From: Pilasporangium apinafurcum
Taxonomy: Eukaryota; Oomycota; Peronosporomycetes; Pythiales; Pythiaceae
Assembly: GCA_001600495.1 (NCBI GenBank)
Contig: BCKE01000068.1
Coordinates: forward strand, 150,630-214,629
Direction of reading: 5' to 3'
Length of the DNA stretch: 64,000 nt
Shown: positions 21,850 to 32,190 of the stretch, piece by piece
Position numbering within the stretch: the first letter of the stretch is position 1
Layout: each line of letters starts with the position of its first letter
Notes under the pieces: generated by a model
Told to the model about the DNA's origin: nothing
The model's database searches: none
What the model saw: the letters and a program-made list of their open reading frames with translations, nothing else
Translations under genes and position numbers: made by a program

Positions 21850-24800
21850 CTATAGCACTTGCGCTAGATGGGCTGAGTAGTTAAAATCAGCATAGATTTT
21901 GAGTTGCTGTGCTAATTCTTGGATGGTGGGTCTATCTTGTGGATGAAGCGTGCACATCTGTATCACGAACCGCCATTGGTCATCTTCAAAACCTACAGGC
22001 CGCTCAGGCAGCTTCCCATTCTTGATGTGAAACTTCACAGCAGCATCAGGAAGTGCATTCCCCCACGGGAACTCTCCACTTACAGCTTCCACAATACACA
22101 TGCCAAACGAATAAACATCTGATGCAAATGTTGGTTTTTCACCCTTTAAGTACTCTGGTGCTTTCCATCGTACTGCGCCAACTGGACTATTGGTGTCGTG
22201 CTTCCTTTCGCTCTTGCTATCCAAACTTAACCCAAAATCCGTCAACTTTGCCAATCCATCACTTCCTATCAGAATATTATTGCACTTGAGGTCACCATGT
22301 ACAATGCCGCGATAGTGTAAGTATTGCAGCCCCAGCGCTGCTTCATATAACTTCGTCCAAGTTTCGCCTTTGTGTTCTTTTAAATATAAATCCAACTGAC
22401 CGTTGTCAGCATGCTCACACACGAAGAATGGCTGTTCGCCGAGATGGCACGCACCAAACAACCTCACAACGTGCGGATGGACGAGTTTGAACCAAATGTC
22501 TACTTCACGCTCAAACATTTCACGATGACCGGGATCTTCTGTGAACACTTTCTTGACAATCACGTTCGAACTCAGCCAAGTACCGTGATGCACAGAACCA
22601 AACGATCCTGCATTAAATGCTTTGTCGAAAACTACCTCATAAGATGGAATAAACCAATCAGGGATTATTGCTTCGGTAATAGAAGCAAAATGTGTAATTG
22701 CTTGCTCGATAATTGTGGGTGCAATCACCTGGTAGCTGGAGCGATGCTTGCTCAGCTCAAAGCGCAAACATGCCAATACTTCAGTTTGCGTTGTCGAATC
22801 TTCGCCCAATTCATCAACAAAATCTTCGGGTACGTTGAGTTTGGTAGCAACTCGGTGCAGCAGCTGCTCTCTATCAGTCTTCCATTTATTTTTCCACTGG
22901 TGGATCGAAGTAGTCGTTACCAAGTCCAATTTTTCCATCAGTCGATCCAATTCACCATGGACCGAAAAACTATTGTTTATTCGCTGTCGACTTGCGACAA
23001 AATCATGCATCGTCGGCTTTGTAGCGTTTTCCTTCATTTCATTGTCGAAATGAATTAGGATCTTCACATAATTGGCGACAAGCAAAGGCATTGGCGATTC
23101 TTTTAGTAGTTTCATTTGTCCATAAATGTCCTCAAGGCGCCCATGGATCCCCAAATTCATTGGATCAGTCGATACAAAAGTCTTCATTTTCCGAAGCGCT
23201 AGCGCAATGGGAATGCCATTGAGCTCTTGGATACGAACGTCCGTCACATTTGGAAAGCTTGAAAGGTTTACGCTATTGAGATTACCTGTGTTAGCGATAT
23301 CTATCTCTTCCTGTTTGGCAAAATAGCGCAATTCTCGAACGACATCCGACATCGTGAGACGCTTTGATACATCACGAGCACACATTCGTTCTACCAGCAT
23401 CCACTGGTCGTCGTTGAACGATTAAGGTCGATTGGGAAGCCGTATACCATCATTGAGTTGCAGATGGAAAGTCGATTGAATCTCAATCCACGGAACTTTC
23501 CCACTTACAGCTTCGATCACGCGCAGGCCGAATGAGTAAACATCTGACGCGAAAGTACGCATCTCGTCCCGTAAACACTCAGGCGCAGACCATCGCACCG
23601 AACTCGATACATAGCTGCTACGCATGGCATAGGCGTTCTTGTTGGCAAAGCTCAACCCAAAATCCGCCAGTTTCGCTGTTCCGTCTCCTCCGACCAGAAT
23701 ATTGCTACATCTGAGATTGCCATGAACGATACCTCGCTCATGTAGGTACTGCAGCCTCAATGCTGCTTCAAACAATTTCTTCCACGTTTGCGATTTGTGG
23801 CCATGTTGCTGCTGCAAGTACGTGTCGAGGGATCCATTAGTTGGGTGGTCACACACAAAGCACAGCGAGTCAGTATCCCAAGCCCCATATAGCTTCACTA
23901 CGTGCGGATGATTTAATTGATACCACGTATGTACTTCTTGATAGAAGAAGTGATACATGTTGGAACCATTGGAAACCATCTCTTTCACTGCAACAGGTGC
24001 CCCCATCCATTTTCCATACCGTTCCGAAGCGTATATGCTGCTACGATGCACAGGCTCGGTATCCACGAGTTCAACATGGGAAGGATCAATAAACCATTCT
24101 TTAGTCGCGGAGGACTGGTGATTTGTTGTCAATTGTTGCTCGCCTAGCTTGGTGTAGATTATTGTAGGCTCTTTAATTGGATATCCCCAGTTTGAATACA
24201 TATCCAGTCGGTTCTTAAACACGCGTCTTTGAAGGGAAGCACCGTGTTGAGTTAGATATTTCACAATCTCATCATGTTCGTTAAAAGCAGCCAGCTGCAG
24301 TGCCGTGCGGCTAGACAAGTTCTCGAAGTTCACGTCGGCGCCATACTGTACCAAGCATTGCACAATCTCTTTATATCCGTCCGAAGCAGCAAGATGCAGC
24401 GCAGTAAACTGGTCTTCATTGAAATGATTGATATCGGCTCCATTATCTAGTAAGTACTTGACAATCTCAGTGTACCCTCGTCCTGCAGCGCTCATGAGTG
24501 CGGTGTACCCCATCTCATTTACATGATTCACGTCACCGCCATGCTTCACCAAGTATTGAACAATCTCGTGATGTCCTCCCATCGCAGCAAGTTTGAGTGG
24601 GGAATTACCGAGTCGATCGAATAAATCTACATCGGCACCGTGCTGTACCAGCACTTGAACAGCATGGAAATGGCCATTACATGCCGCATACCACAGTGGA
24701 GTGTGCCCATTATTATCAATCAGATCCACCGAGATACCGTTCGCTAATTCTCGCTGGACTTTTACCGCGTTCCCTTCTTCCGCCGCTTCGTGTAGCAGTG

Positions 24801-25026
24801 TCTTGACGCCACGCCTCCAATACCCAGCAAACCGGTGTACCGAACTCACGTCCCTATCCGATACAACAACCGGATTCATTGCGCTACTACTCGACGGGTT
24901 CTGGAGTATACAAGAGAATAAATCTTCAACTGTTTGTAGCTCAATGGCTTCATTGGCTCTATCTTCTCGGCGTGCTGCAGAGAGAAATAATCGCCTGTTA
25001 GTGCCATGTGTACTGTCACTGGACAT
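21850..25026 (-). CDS. Ankyrin repeat + pseudokinase + TKL protein kinase, with one in-frame stop
   Basis: One continuous frame of 1058 codons, interrupted only by a TAA at 23424-23422. Order: six ankyrin repeats (about residues 75-290); a first kinase-like domain (about 320-535) with VAVK lysine and ADFG but no glycine loop and HGNLRCSN in the catalytic loop, so the catalytic Asp is Asn and it is probably a pseudokinase; a helical linker of about 230 residues; and a second TKL kinase domain with FNAGSFGSVHHG, VIVKK, HGDLKCNN, TDFG and APEY, so catalytically complete. The stop falls near the end of domain 1 (LPNRP-stop-SFNDDQW; domain 2 has LPERPVGFEDDQW). It may be a sequence error, a recent lesion, or two products, the second starting at 23400. 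Role is likely signalling; substrates unknown. Confidence 0.8.
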
Positions 25027-25790
25027 GAACTCAGTCGAAAGACAAATGGAATTGCGAGAGGGGGAGAGATCTTACACTGCGTTGAAGTGTCAGGTCGTTG
25101 ATGTTTCTCCCTCTTTCTCACTCCCTTCTGTCACTATGAGGGAAATGAATGATTGCGCTGTGTAGATAGAGAAGGAGGGCATGTTTAGACTTCCCAACTG
25201 ATTTATCATCGGCAATGCTTCTTCTTGTTGTCATAGGGATAGGAAGGGATTTTTTTTATCTGCCTGCATCATGATATGATAGTGTACCACAGTGAGGAAG
25301 AAACCTCCTGTCAATCTCAATTGATGACCTCGGAGTGAGATCAAAAATGCAGTCAAAGCAGTCAAATGCATCGAGAAAACACCATGGGATTAAAGTGTCA
25401 CATCGAACAGAAAAATCTCGGCACACCATCCAATCACTCAACAGATGGGATCGACGATGTTGGGGGTTCGTTTTCTTAAGGCATATGACTTCAACTTCCC
25501 AACCAGATAAGAAGGAAAAAAAAACTGACTGATTGGGCAGTATTTTCCGCATCCTAATCATTGGATGCCACAATTAAAGTTTTACTTAATAGCATCCACC
25601 TTCATACGCACTCAGGTGCAAGCGGGTGCAAAGTGGGTGGGTTTGACTGTCGTGGACAAAGAGAGTGGCACTCTCCAGGCGTTTGTGACACTGTACCCAA
25701 TGCGCAGATATACATATACAACAAGCGACATGTTCTCCACTTGTTTTTGTTCCTTTTCTCTGCTCATCCTTCGATATTATTAATTTTTTC
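25027..25790. other. Intergenic region between divergent genes
   Basis: Promoters of the kinase gene (left) and LicD-type gene 1 (right). No gene was recognised. Confidence 0.4.
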
Positions 25791-25807
25791 CTTCATTGTC
25801 CAAGTTT
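25791..25807 (+). promoter_or_regulatory. Initiator-type promoter of LicD-type gene 1
   Basis: CTTCATTGTCCAAGTTT lies 28 bp before the ATG. The same TCAYTRYCCAAGTT core is found upstream of LicD-type genes 3 and 4 and fits the oomycete initiator consensus. Confidence 0.5.
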
Positions 25808-25834
25808 GCCACTTACGCATTTACTTGAGGGGAA

Positions 25835-27025
25835 ATGGCCAAGTACATTATACTGCCAACGGACCAGGACGCTCTCAAGTCTTCTTCCTCCTCTTTCTCC
25901 AACTTCGCTACGTTCTTTACCAGCGTTCATAACTATTTGCGCACTTGGACTGCAGTCGTATTCTGCTCCACACTCGTGCTAACAGGTGTGTTGATAATTC
26001 TCGAGGTCAATGTGATTGGTTCCAGGAATATCCAGATTCAGGTCCAGGGGACGGATTTTCTTTTAGCGACCAATGCCTCCAACTATTCCACACCGTCCAT
26101 AGTGGTGAGAGATGGTAGATTTGAAGCGAGAAAAGGCGTGGGAATGCCTGTCAGTCCCGTCGAAGTGCTGAAACCTGACACAATCCTCGATCATCAATTC
26201 AAATGCACGCCTGGGGTTCTGGACTTGGCCAATATCCACTACCACTCCGAACATCGATTTTATGATATGCTTAAGCGAATTGGGCCGTTACCCCCGCCAG
26301 TGTTTACCGGCGACCACGCAAAACTCTGCGACGAACGAGCGCGTGTCGAGGAACGCTATCGCTATTGCCTGCCAATCTCGGGTCGCAAGGACGAACCGTA
26401 TTGTAATGGCGCGGATCGGATGGATTTATTGGTCCGCCAGACGCCGGACATGCTCTGCTTTGGCAGCATGCTGCATATGCTGTTCGTGGATGTCTATGAA
26501 GAGCTGAAAGCCGCATATGCCGCGCCATTTATTGCGTATGGAACGTTATTGGGTGCGATTCGCAATGGCTCGACAATTCCGTTCACTGAAGACGCTGATA
26601 TTGGCTTTATGAAGTTACCAAACGACAAATTAGCCCAATTACAACAACGATTATGGACTTTAGGATATCACATGTTTTTCCATGATATCTGGCGTGTTTG
26701 TATCGCTCCTACACATCCTCTGGCGTCGAATCTCTACGATCCGAAGCAAAAAATAACGAGGAGATACTGGGGGCCGTATGTGGATTTGTATGAAATGTAT
26801 CAAGACCAAGAAGACAAGCAATGGGTGTTGCAGTCGGCGAAAAATAAGCGCAAGATTCCAGACAACAAAGTGAGACCGTTTCAACACGTGAGACTCAATG
26901 GTTTGCCGTTTGATACTGTTGCAGACCCGATTGATTTTCTTGTTCAGGAGTATGGAGAGGACTACATGGTACCACAAGCTCGTGAAGAAGGTTGGTCGTG
27001 GTCGTGGCTGTGGTCTTGGTGGTAA
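25835..27025 (+). CDS. LicD/fukutin-type membrane protein 1
   Basis: Single exon, 396 aa, predicted type II membrane protein. It has a short Ser-rich cytoplasmic N-terminus, one transmembrane segment at about residues 45-70 (WTAVVFCSTLVLTGVLIILE), a stem with an NYST glycosylation site, and a lumenal domain. The domain shows AYGTLLGAIRNGSTIPFTEDADIGF, quoted here in two parts: YGTLLGAIRNG and IPFTEDADIGF. This is the LicD-family signature with a metal-binding DxD. LicD-like enzymes (bacterial LicD, animal fukutin/FKRP) transfer phosphocholine or ribitol-phosphate to glycans, so a Golgi phosphotransferase acting on a glycan is the likely role. It differs from copies 2-4 by a Trp-rich C-terminus (WSWSWLWSWW). 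Confidence 0.78.
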   Translation: MAKYIILPTDQDALKSSSSSFSNFATFFTSVHNYLRTWTAVVFCSTLVLTGVLIILEVNVIGSRNIQIQVQGTDFLLATNASNYSTPSIVVRDGRFEARKGVGMPVSPVEVLKPDTILDHQFKCTPGVLDLANIHYHSEHRFYDMLKRIGPLPPPVFTGDHAKLCDERARVEERYRYCLPISGRKDEPYCNGADRMDLLVRQTPDMLCFGSMLHMLFVDVYEELKAAYAAPFIAYGTLLGAIRNGSTIPFTEDADIGFMKLPNDKLAQLQQRLWTLGYHMFFHDIWRVCIAPTHPLASNLYDPKQKITRRYWGPYVDLYEMYQDQEDKQWVLQSAKNKRKIPDNKVRPFQHVRLNGLPFDTVADPIDFLVQEYGEDYMVPQAREEGWSWSWLWSWW

Positions 27026-28726
27026 CAAGCAACTAAACTATCCAGATACATCAGCTTTCGACAAAATAGAGGTTCGAAAGTGGTAGTATTTATTCAAGTA
27101 GAGACAAGTATTTCAACATTGACCCTCATCCACGTTAAAGCAACTACTATAGATGGGTGTCAGGATCGAGGAGTTGCTCCATAATGAAGCGCATGATTCA
27201 GCTCAAGACGTAGTCATGCAATACTATGGCAAGGCGCTAATGTAATTCATCGTGGACGTCATTGTCAACACCTCTATCCAGCAATGATCGAGTTGCTACG
27301 ATTAACTACTTTGAAAGAGACGTTCCGCCTTCACATTGCTCTTGATCGCGTCTCAAAATGAACAGAGCAAAGGACACACATTTCAGTACACAACTGGCAG
27401 TAAAAATGGGCTCAGCGTCGTCAACAACAACACACTGATTCAGCTTCTTACTGCCACTATCCCATTGTCGGTCAAGGTCGATCCGGGAAGCGGAAGACGA
27501 ACACTCTGCATTTAGTAAACCTGGTAAGTCTGATGATGTTGGTGGTCATGTCAGTTCACCTGTAAAATGGCAGCGAAACAGCAGTGAGTTGAATTATCAC
27601 GTCAGCAAACCACTGTTACTATTCCGACGACCTCCACCTCTAGCTGGATTCTCTAGTCATAATCTGAAAAGTAAAGACCTGTCTGTGTAAAGTCCATCCA
27701 TCCAAAGAACCACAACAACCAGACAACCGCATGTCACAATCATCAGCTATTATATAATAAAAGACTAGCCTCAGAGAAATCCCACCTGTAGACGAAGTCA
27801 CTAGCAACATTGCCGTTACAAAGGTGTATGAATATGTAGTGTCTTTGAGCCCTGCATTCGCCGCAGTAGTATAGTATGGAAGATTGTGACAAGTGGGTCC
27901 TCTTTGTCGAGCCCACAATAGAGTCAGCATACGATATCGAAGTGAGCAAATGAGGATGAAAACGCATTCTAAAGGTATTGTTTACGTCTCTATCACTCAG
28001 CCCGCTCATCAACCATGATGATGCTCTGAGTGAAGTACGCGTGAAAAAGAACACCCATGTCTACGTGGTTGAACTTCCGTATTCGTCAGTACGCAACTGG
28101 CAGAAGCCTCATATTACTAACTTTCTCTATACAACGTGAATTGGGTGGATGATAGGGATGACCGACAAGTGGACCCAGAAAAGATGATTGGTACAGTGTG
28201 CGGTTTACAGGGTTCCATTTCAAAGAATGACGGTAGAAAATCAATCGTTTAGTACTGAGCAATCCATCTTCTCTTTTGTGGGCTGTAGGCTGTCTGAAAC
28301 AGGGCTCTAAAGATAGGGATGGGGTGGCTTTCAGGATACTTATGGCTCCTATATAACCATGTGTGTTGGACAGTTTTGTGCTTTTGATTGGCCCAGATCT
28401 GCTGAATTCCAGATGGTCATCATCAACACGTTGTCACAGATATACCTCTATAAAATAATGCGAATACACAGTAGGATATCCTGATAAGATTAGCAATACA
28501 AATAACCTTTAATATTTTATATTATGCTAGATTTAATGAATGATAAATAAGGTGGATGAGCAGAGGGTCATTAAATCCTGGCTCTGCTCGTGGGTGCGTG
28601 CGCGTCTGACGATAATGTAAGTTGGTTCCGCACACAAATATGCATCTACAATAGTGACATGTGTGATTCTCTGCACTCTCGCACCTCCCCTTCTCACTGT
28701 TAGGTTAGCTTCTTATTGCTCAAGTC
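27026..28726. other. Intergenic region
   Basis: 1.7 kb between two codirectional LicD-type genes. Short open stretches exist near 27480-27660 (+) and 27740-28050 (-), but none resembles a known domain and all are interrupted. It may contain an unrecognised decayed gene. Confidence 0.35.
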
Positions 28727-29875
28727 ATGGAATCAACGCAAACACAAAAGATGTCCACAAGCGCCAACTCGTATGTGCTACCAAAACATCGCGTACATGC
28801 CCCCACGGGAGCCAAGGCTTTTGTCCAATCCATCACCAACAAAATTTCTCCTCTCGCTCGAAGTTTCCGTACTTGGCAAACGACGTTACTTGTCTCCATA
28901 TTTGTCCTCGGTTGTGTGCTTGTATTATTGGATATCATGATTGGCACAAGCATCGTCATGACACAGAAGCAGGTCAGCTTCTTCAGCCCTTCTATTGTGG
29001 TAAGAGACATTCGTTTTGAAACCAGAGAACCGACCAGTCCCGTGGAAGTATTATCGCCTGATACAGTGCTAAACAGTCAAAGTAAGTGCATACCGGGGGT
29101 CTTGGATGTGGCCAAGATCCAATACCCGTCAGATCATCGCTTCTATACGCTAATGAAGAGCATCGGCCCATTGCCTCCACCAGTATTTACGGAAAAACAC
29201 ATGAAACTCTGCGAAGAAGCCGTACGCTTTGATGATCACTATGGCTTCTGCCTGCCGATCTCTGGTCGAAAAGATGAACCATATTGCAGTGCACCAGATC
29301 GAATGGACCTACTCACTCGTCAGACACCAGACACACTTTGTTATGGCAGTGCATTGCACATGTTGCTCATTGATGTCTATGAAGAATTCAAGGCTGCACA
29401 AGCATCACCATTTATCACATATGGAACTTTACTTGGGGCGATCCGCAATGGTTCGACGATTCCATTCACAGAAGACGCTGATATCGGGTTCATGAAGCTC
29501 CAGAAATACCAACTTACACAACTGCAACGTCGATTATGGTCCATGGGGTATCATATGTTCTTCCATAATATCTGGCGTGTTTGTATAGCACCTACACATC
29601 CTTTGGCGTCAAATCTGTACGATCCGAAGCGTGATTTATCGAAGGCGTTCTCGGTGCCCTATGTGGATTTGTATGAAATGTACCAAGACGAAAATAACAA
29701 ACAATGGGTCCTACAAGAAACGAAAGGTGGAAGAAAACTTCCACATAAAAAGGTAAAACCATTTACGCAAGTGATATTAAACGGGCTGTCGTTTGATACC
29801 GTGGCAGATCCAGTTGATTTTCTTGTGCAGGAGTATGGAGAGGATTATATGGTGCCAAAAGAACGACAGAAGTAG
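28727..29875 (+). CDS. LicD/fukutin-type membrane protein 2
   Basis: Single exon, 382 aa. The N-terminal transmembrane anchor is at about residues 50-75 (TLLVSIFVLGCVLVLLDIMI). The lumenal domain carries YGTLLGAIRNG, IPFTEDADIGF with DxD, and the family C-terminus QEYGEDYMVPKERQK. Conserved cysteines flank RKDEPYC and PDTLCYG. From about 29254 to 29723 the DNA is virtually identical (one mismatch noted) to the reverse complement of 31183-31653 in LicD-type gene 3, while sequence on both sides is clearly diverged. This is the mark of gene conversion between inverted paralogues. Function as for gene 1. Confidence 0.78.
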   Translation: MESTQTQKMSTSANSYVLPKHRVHAPTGAKAFVQSITNKISPLARSFRTWQTTLLVSIFVLGCVLVLLDIMIGTSIVMTQKQVSFFSPSIVVRDIRFETREPTSPVEVLSPDTVLNSQSKCIPGVLDVAKIQYPSDHRFYTLMKSIGPLPPPVFTEKHMKLCEEAVRFDDHYGFCLPISGRKDEPYCSAPDRMDLLTRQTPDTLCYGSALHMLLIDVYEEFKAAQASPFITYGTLLGAIRNGSTIPFTEDADIGFMKLQKYQLTQLQRRLWSMGYHMFFHNIWRVCIAPTHPLASNLYDPKRDLSKAFSVPYVDLYEMYQDENNKQWVLQETKGGRKLPHKKVKPFTQVILNGLSFDTVADPVDFLVQEYGEDYMVPKERQK

Positions 29876-30124
29876 AATGGGGAGAAGTGATAAGTGAGGA
29901 TGGATAAATTACTAGCAAAACCAACGAATAGTCAATAGGTAAAGTAATATATACGAAGATTAAATCAGCAATGAAAAGACGATGCAAGCCAGTTGTTGGT
30001 GAAATTCCATTTCGTTAGTCATGGAAGTGCGTGCGCAGGATTGGTTTGATGAAACGTGCTAGTCATAATGCCACTCGCTTCGGTGTTTCTGATACTAGCA
30101 ACGTTAGGTACATTAATCCTAAAA

Positions 30125-30676
30125 ACAGTGCTTATTAAATTAGGAGTTTGGTTTATATTAGTACCTATTTTAAAAGAGTAATGATATTTCTACCCCCATT
30201 TTTTTATATATCTACCTCTCGAAGTACAAAAGATGGTAGGAAGGATGCAAAAATGTGCTAGTCCACAAATAACGAGACTTGTTTATCATTGGTGATTGGG
30301 TGGGACAACAAAGCAATAAAAATGGAGAAGACGAGTGAGTTCTTCATGGGCTACGGATCAACCAAGGAATTTTTCGATTTTCTATTTGGGTTAGCGCAGC
30401 AAAAGGGATTCTCTTTGCGTGTAGTGCGTTCAGACTACGGGAAGAACAATATGGTCGGCCGATCATCGATTTGTGGTAATACTAAACAGGCGAAAGACAC
30501 ATGATACCGTGTTTTGAAGTAAACTCTACCGTATTTTGCACTTTGAGGAGTAGATATATCAAAAAAAGGGGGTAGAAATATCACAGCCCTTTAAAAATAC
30601 TCATAAACCAAGCTAATTTTGAAAAAACAGCTTAAAAAATAGCTCATAAACTATGCTCCTAATTTGTTAAGTGCTG
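30125..30676 (+). mobile_element. Short element with long inverted repeats and a FAR1-like ORF
   Basis: The left arm (about 30125-30229) and the reverse complement of the right arm (about 30540-30676) align over more than 100 bp with gaps. Shared blocks are AAATTAGGAG, TGGTTTAT, TGATATTTCTACCCCC and ATATATCTAC. Between them an ORF with ATG at 30322 reads EFFDFLFGLAQQKGFSLRVV..., reminiscent of FAR1/MULE zinc-binding N-termini. The element is too short to be autonomous. No target duplication was found, so the ends are approximate. Confidence 0.5.
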
Positions 30677-30680
30677 CCAT

Positions 30681-30998
30681 TTGATGAGCATTATCAGGGA
30701 CCTTAATCGATCTTAGCAACGCAATTGACTCTACGCTAGTGTATGCAGCAGAATCGTACTCTAATCAACGTGTTGCGCTCTATATAGACACCATGTAACG
30801 CAACTTTATGCTATCTTCGATCGTGAAGCAGTATTTCACGGTTAAAGATGCATAGTCTTAGGTTTCAGCTTTAGTGACACATTGCATTTTCATCTTTTTC
30901 TACTTTAAGCTATTTTACACTACCTTTCACATGTCCACTACACCATCAGCGACTTTTCAGACCTCACTGGCATGCTACATGAGCGCGAGACTTGACTA
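30681..30998. other. Intergenic region
   Basis: 3' flank of LicD-type gene 3. No gene was recognised. Confidence 0.35.
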
Positions 30999-32135
30999 CT
31001 ATTTATTGCCTTCAGCTTTCAGATGCGGCTTTGCTTGCTGGCGGTCTTTTGGCACCATATAATCCTTTCCATACTCGTGAATGAGGAAGTCAATCGGATC
31101 AGCGACCGAGTCAAATTGCATTCCATTGAGTATCACTTGTTTGAATGGCATCACCTTATTTTGCGGGAGTTTACGTTTGTTTCTCGTTTCTTGTAGGATC
31201 CATTGTTTGTTATTTTCGTCTTGGTACATTTCATACAAATCCACATAGGGCACCGAGAACGCCTTCGATAAATCACGCTTCGGATCGTACAGATTTGACG
31301 CCAAAGGATGTGTAGGTGCTATACAAACACGCCAGATATTATGGAAGAACATATGATACCCCATGGACCATAATCGACGCTGCAGTTGTGTAAGTTGGTA
31401 TTTCTGGAGCTTCATGAACCCGATATCAGCGTCTTCTGTGAATGGAATCGTCGAACCATTGCGGATCGCCCCAAGTAAAGTTCCATATGTGATAAATGGT
31501 GATGCTTGTGCAGCCTTGAATTCTTCATAGACATCAATGAGCAACATGTGCAATGCACTGCCATAACAAAGTGTGTCTGGTGTCTGACGAGTGAGTAGGT
31601 CCATTCGATCTGGTGCACTGCAATATGGTTCATCTTTTCGACCAGAGATCGGTAGACAATATCGATAACCGTGCATGAATCGCATGTTTTCATCGCAGAG
31701 CTTCATGTGTTTTTCCGTAAATACTGGTGGTGGCAATGGGCTGATACTTTTCATCATGGCATAAAAGCGATGGTCAGACTGGTGCTTGATCTTACTCACG
31801 TTTACAATGTCAGAGGTGCATGTTTTGGTTGCATTTTTAATCAGTTCGGCCGAGCGGACAGACCCATCGACATTTTCGCTGGTGTTGAAGTGGATATCCT
31901 TAGTCACAGCAGATGGTAAGAAGAAGCTTGCTTGTTTTTGCGTCAGAATGATACTGCTGCCGATCACAACGTCCAATGCCACCATAACACCCAGGATAAA
32001 GATAATGGAAAAGAGCCCAGTCGTACGCCATACGCAGAGCGTTCTGCGGTTAGTGGACTGACCATCGGAAGATTTCACTGAAACGATATCATATTGATGA
32101 CGTTTCGGTAGTATACACTTGCAATTACAGATCAT
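30999..32135 (-). CDS. LicD/fukutin-type membrane protein 3
   Basis: Single exon, 378 aa. The N-terminus MICNCKCILPKRHQYD resembles that of gene 4, followed by a transmembrane anchor (GLFSIIFILGVMVALDVVIG) and a lumenal LicD-type domain with YGTLLGAIRNG and IPFTEDADIGF. The gene is a mosaic. Its first third and its C-terminus (NGMQFDSVADPIDFLIHEYG) resemble gene 4, whereas the middle tract of about 470 bp is almost identical in DNA to gene 2. This points to conversion of the catalytic core by gene 2, or the reverse. It appears intact. Confidence 0.78.
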   Translation of the reverse strand: MICNCKCILPKRHQYDIVSVKSSDGQSTNRRTLCVWRTTGLFSIIFILGVMVALDVVIGSSIILTQKQASFFLPSAVTKDIHFNTSENVDGSVRSAELIKNATKTCTSDIVNVSKIKHQSDHRFYAMMKSISPLPPPVFTEKHMKLCDENMRFMHGYRYCLPISGRKDEPYCSAPDRMDLLTRQTPDTLCYGSALHMLLIDVYEEFKAAQASPFITYGTLLGAIRNGSTIPFTEDADIGFMKLQKYQLTQLQRRLWSMGYHMFFHNIWRVCIAPTHPLASNLYDPKRDLSKAFSVPYVDLYEMYQDENNKQWILQETRNKRKLPQNKVMPFKQVILNGMQFDSVADPIDFLIHEYGKDYMVPKDRQQAKPHLKAEGNK

Positions 32136-32173
32136 GGATTCCGTTGTAGTGCTTGTTTGAGTCGCGAGTATGA

Positions 32174-32190
32174 CAACTTGGATAGTGAAC
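32174..32190 (-). promoter_or_regulatory. Initiator-type promoter of LicD-type gene 3
   Basis: The minus strand reads GTTCACTATCCAAGTTG, about 40 bp before the ATG at 32135. It matches the core seen upstream of genes 1 and 4. Confidence 0.45.

Noticed and set aside
22411-23058. Plus-strand ORF of 215 codons inside the kinase gene
   Set aside because: Antisense of the second kinase domain and its linker; no recognisable domain and no promoter.
27740-28054. 103-codon minus-strand ORF upstream of LicD-type gene 2
   Set aside because: No domain, no paralogue in the cluster, and the surrounding frame is broken; cannot be told from chance.
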